Source: Plectosphaerella cucumerina (Eukaryota; Ascomycota; Sordariomycetes; Glomerellales; Plectosphaerellaceae). Taken from it: DNA of 64,000 nt. Positions 21,001 through 24,961 of the stretch are shown one piece after another (position 1 is the first letter of the stretch; each line of letters opens with the position of its first letter). The position numbers and the translations under genes were made by a program. Under the pieces are notes generated by a model. It ran no database searches. It was given only the letters and a program-made list of their open reading frames with translations, and was not told the origin of the DNA. The stretch is from contig JAGPXD010000003.1 in assembly GCA_020746995.1 (NCBI GenBank), positions 310,001 to 374,000 of the forward strand. The letters are read 5' to 3'.

Positions 21001-22031
21001 GCAGGCTCCTCAACGTCTGCTTGGGCGGCCAGGTCTGCCAGAACGGTGTTTGTGTTGCTGCTGCGGCGGCAACTTCGACCTCTCGTCCCGCGACGACAGC
21101 TGCCGCAACTACTGCAGCCATTCCCGCAGCAGGTGTCCCCACGACATCGGTGCCTGCAGTCATTACTACCGCTGCCGGTACTCCCACGGTTCAGGGTCTC
21201 GGCAATATCGGCCTGCCTACTGTGTCCGTCGGTGTTTCTGTCGGAGGCGCCAACCCCACGACCACTGCCGCTGCGGCCACGACTTCCGGGGCCACTACCT
21301 CCGCCGCCGCGGTGGTTCCTACGACGACGGCGACTCCCCTTGTGGTCCTTCCTACTACCACTTCTATTGCCGTGGCCATCCCGACAACCACCGCCCTTGC
21401 ACTGCCTACTACATCTCTCGCAGGAGTGGCTTCCAGGGTTACCACATCGGTTGCCGCCGTGGTCCCCACGACGACCGCCCCTCTGGTCGTGCCTACTACT
21501 TCCATCCCAGCCGTGGTCCCAACGACTTTGGTGGCACCAGTCATTCCTACAACGTCAGTTGCAGCGGTCATTCCCACAACATCGAGGGCCGTGGTCCCCA
21601 CCACTTCAGTGGCTGCAGTCATTCCTACGACGTCGGCTGCAGCAGTCATTCCTACGACTTCAGTTGCAGCGATCGTCCCCACCACGGTCAGGGCGGCCAC
21701 TACAGTCGCGGCGCCCTCTCCTTCGGCCGCTGTGGTCCCGACAGTGGCTGCAGCCCCGACCTCGGTTGCCGCCGTCGCCACGAGCGCCGCCGCAGCAACC
21801 ACCTCGGCCGCACAGAGCACAGTCAACCTCCAGACGGACCGCGCCAACTGCGGCCGTCTCGGAAACGTCTGCACGAGCAGCCAGACGTGTACGGCAGGCA
21901 CCTGCGTTGCCTCGAGCGCGTCCTCGGGCGGCTCGGGCACCACGTGCGGTGGCCTTCTCGGCATCGTGCCGTGCATCTTCCCCATGACCTGCCAGAACGG
22001 CAAGTGTACCGTTCTCGGTGTCATTGGCTAG
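1..22031 (+). CDS. Giant repeat-built, probably secreted cysteine-rich protein (5' partial)
   Basis: One reading frame is open from base 3 to a TAG at 22029-22031, about 7,340 codons with no intron. No ATG start is visible: the first start-like codon in frame is a GTG at 156 and the frame is open before it, so the N-terminus and any signal peptide lie upstream of the window. Order of regions: Gly/Gln/Pro repeats (3-1430), 30 four-Cys modules (1432-3935), DPxTG repeats (3979-8500), 18 four-Cys modules (8530-9965), LPG/ING repeats with many NxS/T sequons (9990-18930), then ten cysteine modules in Thr/Val/Ala-rich linkers (18943-22028). There is no C-terminal hydrophobic tail, so neither a GPI signal nor a membrane anchor is seen. 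The cysteine modules resemble Stig1-type motifs (NCG..G..C..G..C..G.C). A secreted wall, matrix or adhesin role is inference; I do not recognise the whole protein. Secretion is supported by cysteine pairing patterns and sequons only. Confidence 0.85.
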   Translation, partial: PGTTGSAPGVAGGSPAGGSPAGGLPAGGTPGTPPAAGGGGQPIGPSGGQPPVAGQPPVAGQPPATGNRPPTVGGGQPSTGGQPPVSGGGQPPVAGGGQPPAGGQPPVTGGSQPPVSGGAGQQPPAGGQQPPAGGQPPVSGGNGQQPPVSGGSQPPVSGGGSPPGTGQRPPVIGGGQPPAGGQPPVSGGGGQQPPAGGQPPISGGGGQPPAGGQPPAGGQPPAGGQPPAGGQPPVSGGGGQQPPVSGGGGQQPPISGGGGQQPPISGGGQPPVIGGGQPPISSGGGQQPPVSGGGQPPVSGGGQPPVSGGGQPPVSGGGQPPVSGGGQPPVSGGGQPPVSGGGQPPVSGGGQPPVSGGGQPPVSGGGTQPPISGGGQPPVSGGGQPPVSGGGSQPPVSGGGQPPVSGGGSQPPVSGGGSQPPVSGGGQPPVTGGGTQPPVTGGGTQPPTTGGRPILGGRPPIIVGGRPPVTQPPAPQQCPGGQILVGTTCQDIFDDESNCGRVGNACPANNVCVRGVCNPINTGGDPNNCGGSICTTGQACVSDECRPIDIGVSGPQPSACGRNGCGTGQFCISGTCVDVSGDPTRCGRAGTACPANNVCVFDRCEPVNTGGDPNNCGSRGTACASGTACVDNACIPIGGGSLPPAGGQCSPACQAGNVCVGTTCTPIERPGSCPGNCPAGNVCLDGRTCTPITSPYTCNPSCAPGAACVAGSCVTTGSSQSCDPACNRGELCVAGMCMPPPREEGCANGCVSGEICLDGQCSPTRGVGGCRETCAGGSICVGGQCSTIGTPAECRPACARGSVCVAGGCEPIQAPTDCGLTGNNCPLDTNCIAGNCVPIENPNSCGGSVCDSNHRCVGGQCVPTLVAGCERGCDEGSICVDGACAAVQNPSNCGGASGGGSCLSGHVCADGQCIPTSSPTACTAGGEDCPNDHVCVARSCVPITNPADCGSGGATCAQGEQCLGGQCTPSTQNPGAQCEAACTSGQICFQGRCTAVGNPASCGSSGVSCPAGTVCLGDGVCTRLGSPTSCGELGVECSSGDICIGGACVPAESSTGCGGTGTDCLPEQRCFAGQCITLQDAQGCGTGVACRTGEQCIRGACTGLTVSSNCGNTGAPCSASQQCVDGVCTPITPPIAGASGCGNTGGPCPVGQNCVSGSCVQPLGSCVEGLACAAGRICLNGGCIPVDDPSSNNGNCGSTGAPCPASSFCAGNVCVNIGSSSDNCGSTGAPCASGFLCVDSQCIAALDPSSNCGQLGAPCASGSTCVGGACISAGGVGVGGGQEGGQGPSAGCGSGPACGEGSSCVAGTCFETVPAGTPTTPGGEPIFSILPFPQPGDGIVTDDPTNILPGDGIIADPGSGSEEPIFSILPFPQPGDGIIEDPGLGGSDTPTTPVVIPVLPVDPGTGEITVPSDIPLIPVDQGTGNIIPIDPETGAGISLPSVPNTPIQPVNPTTGEPIGGPAIIDPGTGGILPIDPSTGTVTVPTRPDLPVVPVDPDTGLAVGPPVVVDPNTGSTSTLVSIPSTPVLPIDPDSGAISGPPSVVDPITNGVTPVTPPTIANPPPIDTRPGPDSGILPTLPIVPVDPDTGLVVGSPVIITNPVTGENVTVPNTPGTPVLPVDAGTGEVISGPSVIDPVTGGITPVDSGALVNNPITVINPATGENITIPSLPIVPVDPTTGQVVGPPIVVDPVTGANITLPSTPETPVLPINPSTGEIGENPVIVNPETGIAGPIPETELPATPNLPVVPVDPGTGLAVGPVVIIDPITRENTTVPVTPGTSVLPINPGTGEIVGGPSVIDPNTGIVAPVDTGNTGITTPNLPVVPVDPGTGVAIGPVVVVDPVTGENTTVPVAPGTPVLPINPGTGEIVGGPSVIDPNTGIVAPVDTGNTGITAPTTPNLPVVPVDPGTGQVIGPVVIVDPSTGLNTTLPTTPSTPVLPIDPSSGQPIGGPSIIDPSTGIIAPVDTGNTGITTPITPNLPIVPIDPGTGQVAGPVVVVDPTTGVNVTLPNVPTTPILPVDAGTGQVIGGPSVINPDTGALTPVDPNNTGITTPTTPNLPVVPVDPGTGEVVGPVVIVDPATGTNVTLPSVPTTPVLPVDAGTGQVIGGPSVINPDTGIIGPVVSETNRTTTPNLPVVPVDPDTGEAVGPVVVIVDSSTGVNITLPSNPTTPVIPIDPATGEVIGGPSIIDPDSGIVAPIDPLNNGTTFTPADPVNGTTTPNLPIAPVDPGTGEVVGPVIIIDPSTGGAITLPFTPTTPILPVNPGTGEIIGGDGPSIVNPDTGALTPVETGPGGVVTVPGGVTTPSTPATDNSSLPLLPVDPNTGEVVGVPIRIDPDTGSVIVLPITPTTPVVPYDPNSGQVVGSPSVIDPSTGAVEIVPVDPSTTGIAVPGTPLSTGIPGVDGEPATLPGAPAPSLPVDPNTVEPVPLPGTPETTALPGAPDAGVPGPTALPVDPNTVEPAVPGVDPNTVEDVPIPGTPGPTALPDDPNVGGTVNVPDVPEPTGLPVDPNTVDPVVQPTALPEEPTAAVPGVPGAPTLGVDPNTVDPVTVPSGTGIPATPQNPIVIDPTTGQVIGDPTVLNPSTGLEVSINPTDPDTGAIRVTPGVEGGVTIPSTPNITDPVTGAVTPINPETGTAIGLPVIIDPENGTVTPINPSTGQPIGIPTITDPDTGIVLPVNPGTGVVLPLDPGSGAPVDPSTGAIVPADPVTGGISVPDLPVVAPVESILPGVPSVIDAGGIPIPSGVDVGGVPVPSAIDPATGQPIEVPTIVDPATGQPIEVPTIVDPSTGVTLPVDPSTGAILPPVGGEGTFDPDGSPIAPIASGLPNTGLPETPQTPAEPDLTTCGDLGRACFAGLHCVEGRCVTYQGPDDVCGSSNRPCPSGSICVGDVCSVIGSGSDNCGETGAPCAQGQFCAGTECLPIGDPTAECGTLGRLCASGQLCMAGHCVPISVPGADCGETGAACPNGQACLRGSCITTPEANVCGTSGLPCPNGFFCDNGQCNVAQDTCGPGRGPCHDGLVCLDGVCTPTGLPIGGCEGRNTPCPDGELCVANICVVDPQPETCAGARCGLGELCVHSLCIDILNDALHCGAKDTACPPDHLCRSGTCSPTPPSSCGGQTCNTLIEVCINDACLALSTDLTNCGTPGNRCVPGQTCVSGRCIDPAVPNTGCNGDVCGQGELCIANACVNIATNDRNCGRAGNICADDQTCLSGVCTPFEGAVCGNTHCPHGEICVYDTCVDVFNDAQNCGTFGRACQSEGSTCVYGNCVPAVPGRCGATTCQPFQSCRDGVCIDHLGDVNHCGGVDKVCSGTCVSGTCIPLPSLQPNAPHQILDTLTGTIADALGPNGLISHLLDSIRNGLTDSLIPDIIKGVLGTGLPGSGGLIPDLLDNLVKQGAIPADAVAGLIGSTGVLPQLVDGLFNNLNNGTRDLIPGLLTSLLGNGTAGGGGLITDLLDNIQKGNLDQVLPGLVNGLIGDGTPSSNAILPGLINNILGPSVGNPLANLGNILPGGLGGALNNATTPEQLQNTLPGAVGNLLNGTLPSDILGGLLNGLNGTLGALPGLPGIPTAPGLPVISGDTSGLLPSGVVPSGVLPSGLLPSGVLPTDLLPTGLLPSGDVPGLPLPTDFPTVTLPGDALGSLLDGLLNNATASGIPGVPGANEIIDGLLNGKPVIPAIGDGNLTSSDVPTVLPPGLDGLVAELTGNGTLPANISGEAVVGGIVGGLLGNATSIVPGSTTSDLLEGIAGGLTGNTSVTPDTPAGDLGSSLGGLLANTSAPVGSAAGDLLGGIIGGLLGNDTTTIPSSPAGAVGGIIGGIVSNGTNLAGTPLGDALGSIIAGPGNVTVPETPGELPLPTIPTGEELGELINEVLPNGTVPGLPSIPSTEELGDLITGIVNNGSLLPGVTPETPGGGFLEGLIGGVVGNNSAIGIPDLPSIGAGLPGLIDGAVGGDNATSTLPGAPDLTATLPAIIGGLLENGTIAPELTGPLTDIVGGALNITGPLIPDIPAFPPLTNLTGPLIPGLPGNTIGDSIPGVPSSGTGGVVSGILPSLPNNTVGDFLSGVVGSTNGSSGGLIPNLIEAVRNGSIDDIIPGLINDALGNGTAGSGGLIPNIIGNIQNGTIDNLLSNLTTDLLGPNATPPADFPSLGSNGSIAEILPGIINDIFGNGTAGSGLIPSVIEQVQNGSIDTILPGLAETVLGNGSPTGALPGLVNGALGNATAGLGSIIPDLGTNLPSLVNSTEGNVGLIIPQLPGVTEGPGSDFGVIIPTLPGTEGSGNAPGILIPDISTILPSLQNSSNGLAPLLPGIIGSIPGLANITDGDLGEIIGSLPGIINGSTGSLEDLPALVDQLPGLVNNTNPELAGVVGSLPGLLNGSTSLEDVFNNLTPLLNNTAGTPGTDLPSFNGSLPGTIIPDIFETLPSLTNGTLGSGSGVFIPDFGGLVNGTGDGTGVLIPDLSNNLPGLLNGTGNAIGGLIPDVANTLPALINGTVTGPGALIPDLIGTLPSIVNGSGAADIVGSLPGLAGEVIIPDSQAGTVLPGIIEALPVPTVPTPGVPSVGGGIPSLPEIINNLPTLLNNTGTGLENTIPSLIGALPGVDLPIQPTLPITPPGEGEGGVPSPGQLPSGPLIPDVINTLPGVINDTFGGAGAGIIPGLVENLPGLVNESLGGTEGTLPGPGTIIPDVVNNIPGVISGALDGSPASGIIPGLAGVLPGFINDTLAPVGGSGTPTAGLDGIIPTGIPGAGTFLPDTVNNIPGVIGDALTGGSAAIIPGIINTLPGILNDTVGAVGISNPGSVAGPLIPEAVNNVPGVINDAVNGAINSAEGIGSILPGIVNNLPDLVNGAIGGVPGVGTGGLPGVGSGGLPDIGTGTQTGLPGAGTGSQTGLPAVPIPTGDIASLPGAGTILPDIINTLPSIIGDAVGAGNEIGGAIPDIINNLPGIVNGALNVSVPDLGLPGLPGIGPVLPTGGLPSTGLPTGLPGGLPGGGLPTDPGAGLPGAGLPSVPSDILPGIINELPGIIGGAINNGTTGEGVLPGLIDSLPGIINGASPGSNATGLGGSILPGIINELPGLINSSIGAGGAAGSIVPGLVGGLPDLINGIINGTIPGLGGQPGEGAGLPGTGTGLPGTGAGLPGTGAGLPGGQNASTLLPDIINTIPGLIGTLPNGTTAGSLLPGVIGNLPGAINDVINNGSSSGAGSLIPEIVNNIPGIISGGLGAGSNGAALIPEIVNSLPGLVNISIGANVSTPDLETILPGIIENIPAIVEGALGNNPNLNLSTVIPAVVGALPDIISQTPNVTIPGTVLPGIVNNLPGIISEAIQGATGLTPAEIAPGLSTTLPGVINGALTNLTNQAGVTVPNLPGLVAGLPGLINDSLGVGGTPGPLIPDVINNLPSVIGGALGGNNASAPGGGAISIPDIVNNLPGLINDAINTGSNVILPEPINNLPGNIGTGLTNGSAPITGIPIDEVINNLPSLINGAISTGVGTILPAPINELPGSIGASLGNATGGLPVPGIIENLPNLINGALNGSSPVVIPTPINTLPGVIGGAVNGTANLIPEIINNLPNLINGAISNGTNLVIPEAINTLPSVIGGALGGGNTTILPEIIQNLPGLINGALGNATAGEPVGNILPDVINNLPGTIGGSLGNITGSGATLIPEIINNLPGLITGALGTNATTLVPDVINNLPATVGTSLGNLTGNAAAIIPVIIDNLPGLISGGLNGVNGSGNATGTLLPPNINNLPGVIGGAFTNVTGSGASLIPEIINSLPGLITGAVGNNGSTLLPVDVNNLPAIIGGSLTNSTLANGTAGLIPAIIGGLPGLVNGALTGGNTTIIPPAINDIPNIIGGAISNNTATGNLINDLIGGGGGLGLGVNVNLNTTTEGGLGALLPSLSGSLIGNVTLGNNSGGILPGLVANVSVGDLGVNVPNIIGGMIGPNGTLGAIVDGLLGNGTNGGQLSIPDILGSIAAGSANSTLPGLVSTVLGNGSTGAGTGTTITGGLINGGGLLQNLTNGLIGSTTSTGGIGGVLPSVVAPGPNVNTTIPSIPDALANLGLGNLTQTIPDLINNIIGGNVSDGVAVPGLIGNLGNTNASGAVSGLLDHLLGPGTSGVNVTGNNIVSSPTGNGLIPDLLNNVANGNITNIIPDLVNGLLGNGTANSGGIIPDLLHNVGNVHLPAVVPGLVDGLLGGPAIGGATGDPSLQVNASAPGLIPGSDGGQVLINGTATGVGAILPQLIEDLNNGNISSLVPNIITGLLGNGTAAGGGLLPSVVGSLVNGTVGDVSTGVLDGLLGPGAGGTLLQSGGLLSGTRDLLTDSLNCGGIGRVCTGIQICRVGVCVNPEGATGTGTVPVVGGASTIIGTGSTTSLPAGAVDFLSDSSNCGRLFNFCLFGQVCRDGVCVAPGAAVPSASITGITGPSATLPPTTTQSPAGTIIDLLTDSLNCGRVLNICLFGQVCRSGQCVSAASLTTSAPAVVSFPSSGPTTLTPVTTTAGAGGLLGGALDLLNDRLNCGRLLNVCGLNQVCRNGQCVAPTSSVAGVVTTGADLGIVTTGTGVVPAATTLVPTGGLGLGLTTAGTVVLLSTTIVPPTSVGIIGGALNLLTDNLNCGRLLNVCLFGQVCRNGQCVAAGSVVTTTAPGVITTAVIGDRTTAAALATSTIALQTPSAIIPTTTVVLVPTTNVAGVPTFATVTTVLTAPTILPLSIPTTILASIPVATTAATGGGILGGALDLLNDRLNCGRLLNICGLGQVCRNGACVASVATVTPTTTAAAVATPGLATTLLTTTAGAAIAAPSPTSVTPALDLVGDRLNCGRIGNICLSTQNCQNGLCVNIGVTALTSTGTGAATTGTGTVVVAGLPTTTVIPGVPTTTVLTGAAGIVTTATIAGVPTTAIIPGVPTTTIVGLPTAAAVPGLPTTTVIPGIPTTTLIAGGSTNIVAGLPSTTIVAGISTTVVAGVSTTVAVPGLPTTTVVAGVTTTAAAGAGGILNFLNDALNCGRLLNVCLGGQVCQNGVCVAAAAATSTSRPATTAAATTAAIPAAGVPTTSVPAVITTAAGTPTVQGLGNIGLPTVSVGVSVGGANPTTTAAAATTSGATTSAAAVVPTTTATPLVVLPTTTSIAVAIPTTTALALPTTSLAGVASRVTTSVAAVVPTTTAPLVVPTTSIPAVVPTTLVAPVIPTTSVAAVIPTTSRAVVPTTSVAAVIPTTSAAAVIPTTSVAAIVPTTVRAATTVAAPSPSAAVVPTVAAAPTSVAAVATSAAAATTSAAQSTVNLQTDRANCGRLGNVCTSSQTCTAGTCVASSASSGGSGTTCGGLLGIVPCIFPMTCQNGKCTVLGVIG
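615..686 (+). repeat. 18-bp perfect tandem repeat, 4 copies
   Basis: Four identical 18-bp units (615-632, 633-650, 651-668, 669-686), each encoding GGQPPA. A fifth unit at 687-704 differs only at its end. The array is in frame in the giant gene. Confidence 0.9.
901..1092 (+). repeat. 24-bp perfect tandem repeat, 8 copies
   Basis: Eight base-identical 24-bp units from 901 to 1092, each encoding eight residues of the SGGGQPPV period. A near-copy precedes it (877-900) and variants follow. The unit is a multiple of three, so copy-number change keeps the frame. There are no spacers, so it is a coding minisatellite. Confidence 0.95.
1432..3935 (+). repeat. Cysteine-module block 1 (30 four-Cys modules)
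   Basis: I count 30 consecutive modules of about 20-28 residues with the pattern CG..G..C..G..C..G.C followed by Pro or Thr. Several are preceded by DPxNCG, as in Stig1-type motifs. Four cysteines per module suggest two disulphides each, hence an oxidised (secreted) environment. The block starts after a lone Cys pair at the end of the Pro-rich region. Confidence 0.8.
3979..8500 (+). repeat. DPxTG repeat region (Pro/Val/Asp/Gly-rich)
   Basis: About 1,500 codons contain no Cys. A higher-order unit of roughly 70-76 residues recurs about 11 times: LPVVPVDPGTG, then GPVVVVDPxTG, then an N-x-T-x-P sequon segment, then TPVLPxxPGTG, then GGPSVIDPxTG, then PVD. After about 7140 the pattern loosens into VDPNTV and PSTG variants. 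The period and conserved DPxTG turns suggest a beta-turn-rich fibre or solenoid, which is inference. I recognise no named family. Confidence 0.8.
8530..9965 (+). repeat. Cysteine-module block 2 (18 four-Cys modules)
   Basis: Eighteen modules of the same C-C-C-C plan as block 1 lie between the DPxTG region and the LPG region. Modules near the end become shorter or irregular; the last has a C.G.C-C.SGTC arrangement. Confidence 0.8.
9990..18930 (+). repeat. LPG/ING repeat region with dense N-glycosylation sequons
   Basis: Nearly 3,000 codons without cysteine carry a short repeat of about 25-37 residues: I/L-P-x-I/V-I/V-NNLPG-L/I-ING-A/S-L/I followed by a Gly/Asn linker that very often holds NGT, NGS, NAT or NNT. 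Regular Leu/Ile spacing resembles a solenoid (helical or beta) with Asn ladders; this is inference. If the protein enters the ER, this segment would be very heavily N-glycosylated. Confidence 0.8.
18943..22028 (+). repeat. C-terminal region: ten Stig1-like Cys modules in Thr/Val/Ala-rich linkers
   Basis: Nine modules share LxxDxxNCGR(L/V)xNxCxxxQxCxNGxCV, at about 18943, 19132, 19316, 19513, 19802, 20196, 20419, 20971 and 21828. A tenth, CGG-led, module closes the protein at 21943-22028. Linkers are rich in Thr, Val, Ala and Pro. The linker at about 20573-20960 repeats GxPTTTVIPG and the one at about 21350-21690 repeats VIPTTSVAA, both likely O-glycosylated stalks. The protein ends three residues after a hydrophobic LGV, with no anchor. 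Confidence 0.8.
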
Positions 22032-22560
22032 ACACGCTCGTCTTGCCATGTCTTCTTACTTTTCTCTTTCCTATGTCTGTCTCTCAAATTGTCCACCTCC
22101 CCGATCACTAGGGGACCTCGCTCTCTTTTCCTTTGTACGCAAGCCTCCAGGTTGACTATGGGCCGTCTTCACTTCTTTGGCCATGTAACAATTGTATCAC
22201 CATACGTTATGAGTATTTTAATGTAATTTAATGGCAGAGATCTCCAGAGTAATCTATTTGGTTCCCTCGGCGTGTGAGCTTCAGCTTTGAGATGCATCAA
22301 GTACCTCGCCTGAGAGGTGAGTGTTAGCGCGCCTACCTTGCGAACGCTTGTGCACTAACACTCGCCGGGTGGGACTCGCCCCTTTTCAACAGAAGGCCCA
22401 CATTTTCCGTACCTGCCGCTTTCACTGAACACTCTGGAATCAGCCCGGGCATCTTGCACACAAAAACAGATGATGCTCATCTCTTCCGCGTCTTGACGCG
22501 TCTTCCAATTCTCCTTCCCACCCATCATCTGTCGGCTTGACACCTGAACACCGCGCAACC
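22032..22560. other. Intergenic: 3' end of giant gene and upstream of next gene
   Basis: The stretch holds an AT-rich portion near 22190-22240 that could contain the polyadenylation region of the giant gene. A 12-bp imperfect inverted repeat lies at 22316-22327 and 22355-22366 (one mismatch). Nothing else was recognised. Confidence 0.5.
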
Positions 22561-23535
22561 ATGGATCTGGGAAACCAGAGGAGCTTTCGACCGCTCGACA
22601 GCGAGCAAGTCCCGGTTGCGCAACACCACAAGAACATCGATGAGAATGGAAAAGCCAGGCCGGTCCTCTTGCAGCCTTATCCTCCGTCTGTCATCCGCGC
22701 TGAAGGCTTCGAGTATACGAGCAATCGGGACCCTTGCGAGCGATGTATCGGCTACATCGCCAAGGGCTTCATTCACAAGAACATGAACTGGACGTCCCCT
22801 CAGCACGTCTGGATCGAAGCCGTTTGCGAGCACGTCAAGGCCGGTGAGCTCATGTTCATTCCGACGACGTATGTTGCGACGCCCGCTAATGCTCATGTCT
22901 GCTGGCAGACACTCAAAAGTGCGGCCGATGCTTCGGTTTCTCTGGAACTTCCGATGCCGAGTGTGTCCCCATTGACGGCCATCTGAAGGACGCCTGGGTC
23001 AAGTACCGCAAGTCTCGCGATCGCTTCCTGAAATCTGGTGGAGAATTCTCAGCCTAGGTAAGTCACATCACTCTCGTCCGCGAACGTCAATACAGATCGA
23101 GCAAGTTTTCTGACCTCTCAACAGAAGGTGTTCAAGGAGTCCCACAAGAAGCTCAAGGATGCCGATAAGGCCAACGAAGTCGCAAAGGCCAAGAAGAAGG
23201 TCGCATCATGGCTCGTGCCACTCAGCACAATACCAATCTGAACACCCAGATTGCGCAGTCTGTGAGCGACGCCGCCCGCTCCGCGAAGCAGGCTGTCGAG
23301 GCGTCCACCCGCATCGCCGATGCAGTGACTCTTCTCGCACACGACTACCGCCTCGTTGTAAGTCTCTCCTGTCTTCATCGTCGGGTCTCAGCTAACACCA
23401 TTTCAGCACAGTCAGAACAGTTACGAGGATGGACATGTCAACGATGAGGAGGATCAAGTGGGGGATAGGGACGAAATCTCCAGTCTGCCCTCGCTTCGCC
23501 GCTCTTCTTCTTTTGGCCTGAGAGATTCCGAATAG
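22561..23535 (+). pseudogene. Zinc-knuckle-type hypothetical, apparently broken (nonsense plus frameshift)
   Basis: The start is ATG 22561 in a good fungal context. Exons by splice signals: 22561-22843, 22909-23057, 23125-23357, 23407-23535; introns of 65, 67 and 49 nt have GTGAGC/GTAAGT donors and CTAAT/CTGAC/CTAAC branches. Two CxxC pairs (CERC in exon 1, CGRC in exon 2, then a Cys in AECVP) resemble cysteine-knuckle hypotheticals of Sordariomycetes. The frame meets a TAG as the last codon of exon 2 (23055-23057), exactly at the donor. Exon 3 begins in phase with that frame (KVFKESHKK) but its second half (MARATQHNTN onward) and exon 4 are in another frame, as if one base were lost near 23195-23207. 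Total exon length 794 is one short of a multiple of three. If the TAG is real, a 143-residue protein is made. Alternatives: two sequence errors, or a short gene with a spliced 3' UTR. Function unknown. Confidence 0.55.
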
Positions 23536-24128
23536 GTCATGATGCAGCATGGCATCGTGTGTGGAGATTTCAATGGGTGTTCGGGTCAAGTTTGGTAGTC
23601 TAATCTCTGATCGGAACTCGGCCTCCTGCGCCCTGGCTGATCAGTCAACGAAGCCAGTGCACCAGATCGTTCGTTTTCCGATACCAGTGGCACTGCAAAA
23701 TGGCTTCCCCCCATTTTTTGGCTTCAACAACCATGACAAACCCGCCTGTGCTACCGCAGTCTGAACCTCCGGCATCGCCAGCACCACGGAAAGTATTACA
23801 TTGACCTCCTAGATAATGGCACTCACCCTCCATGTTCAATCATAGCAGCGACGTCATGTTTGGCGAAAGCCAAAAGTTTGCCTCGTTGCTTGCCCTGCCC
23901 GCGCGTCATCAGGGCGAGCTCCGTGTATTCCAGACTCCAAACATGCCTTGAAACGCCCCCTCCGTCGTACTCTCCTCTCAGCACCATCACGATGGCATGC
24001 AAACCAGAGAAAGGAGTCATCAAGGCACATGTGAGCGGTCGCAATCGCATAGCTATGCGCTTTAAATACCTCGCCTCATGGGCGACTTCGAAGTAGGTAG
24101 GGGGTTAAACCCCCCATATGAAGTGGCC
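23536..24128. other. Intergenic between the broken gene and the membrane protein gene
   Basis: No credible exon was found. Near its right end a TATA-like TTTAAATA lies at about 24061, some 60 bp before the preferred start codon of the next gene. Confidence 0.5.
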
Positions 24129-24857
24129 ATGCCCGTCTTGCAGCGCCGCGACTCTGAAGAAGGTCGCAGAATCGGACTGGCCGTCGGACTGTCCTTTGGC
24201 AGTCTTCTCATTCTCGTTCTTGTCTATCTCGCCTGCAACCAGATGTTCGCCCCGTCCCGCAAGAAGAAACGACGGTGCAAAGACTCCTCCACAGAGATGG
24301 GCGGCGTTGGATTCGACTGCAGGAATGGACATGTTCATGTACACCGCCATGGAAAGGCGAAGGGCCGCTCGAAGAAGTCAATGCACAAGCGCAAGAAGAG
24401 GACTCGCGACAGCAGTGAGGACTACGTCTTCGTGGCCCATGGCGCCAACGGCTCTGGCGTCCCGGGTGCCGATGTCCCCGAGATCATCAACGCCGCTGGC
24501 GAAGGGGCCAACACCCAAATACCGGCCGTGGTAGTCCATGACGTCTCGGGCGTTCAGATATTCCCGACCATCGGCATCCAGAATTCACCCGTCAACACCG
24601 AGCCCATCTTCGTGGTCGACGAGCCCGCACCCATCGTCCTTGAGAAGAGGAAGCATCGGTCCAAGAAGCGCAAGGGGCGTGACAACGAGAGCTTCTTCGT
24701 ATTATTCAACAAGTCGGAGAAGAAGAGACGAAAGAAAAGGGGACCGAGGGTCGTGGAGCTGCAGGATTACACCTCAGCAACGACGAGGAGCGGGCGGCAT
24801 CAAAGGGCCGTGGTTGTTCAGGAACCGATCTATCAGGAAGTCGTCCAGGGGGTATGA
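24129..24857 (+). CDS. Small single-pass membrane protein with basic tail (hypothetical)
   Basis: A single exon of 242 residues. One transmembrane segment at about residues 15-36 (GLAVGLSFGSLLILVLVYLA) is followed at once by a basic cluster (RKKKRR) and a long hydrophilic tail with His-rich and Lys/Arg-rich runs (KRKKR, KKRKG, KKRRKK). The positive-inside rule suggests a short outside N-terminus and a cytoplasmic tail. An in-frame ATG at 24078 would add 17 residues. I prefer 24129 because the TATA-like element at about 24061 is too close to 24078. The tail ends with EPIYQEVVQ. I recognise no family. Coding is supported by GC-rich third positions and the clean TM plus basic-flank arrangement. 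Confidence 0.65.
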   Translation: MPVLQRRDSEEGRRIGLAVGLSFGSLLILVLVYLACNQMFAPSRKKKRRCKDSSTEMGGVGFDCRNGHVHVHRHGKAKGRSKKSMHKRKKRTRDSSEDYVFVAHGANGSGVPGADVPEIINAAGEGANTQIPAVVVHDVSGVQIFPTIGIQNSPVNTEPIFVVDEPAPIVLEKRKHRSKKRKGRDNESFFVLFNKSEKKRRKKRGPRVVELQDYTSATTRSGRHQRAVVVQEPIYQEVVQGV

Positions 24858-24961
24858 TGCCGCACCGAGCGACTGTACAGATGTAATCTAGTCTCTAATA
24901 ACCATACAACAAAACCATCGTGAAGGGGGTATCGTGAAACTCCAAGCCATGATCGTCGTCA

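Noticed and set aside
19373..22111. Antisense ORF 19373-21187 and plus ORF 19871-22111
   Set aside because: Out-of-frame readings of Thr/Val/Ala-rich linkers. The silent-site pattern and cysteine modules support only the main frame.
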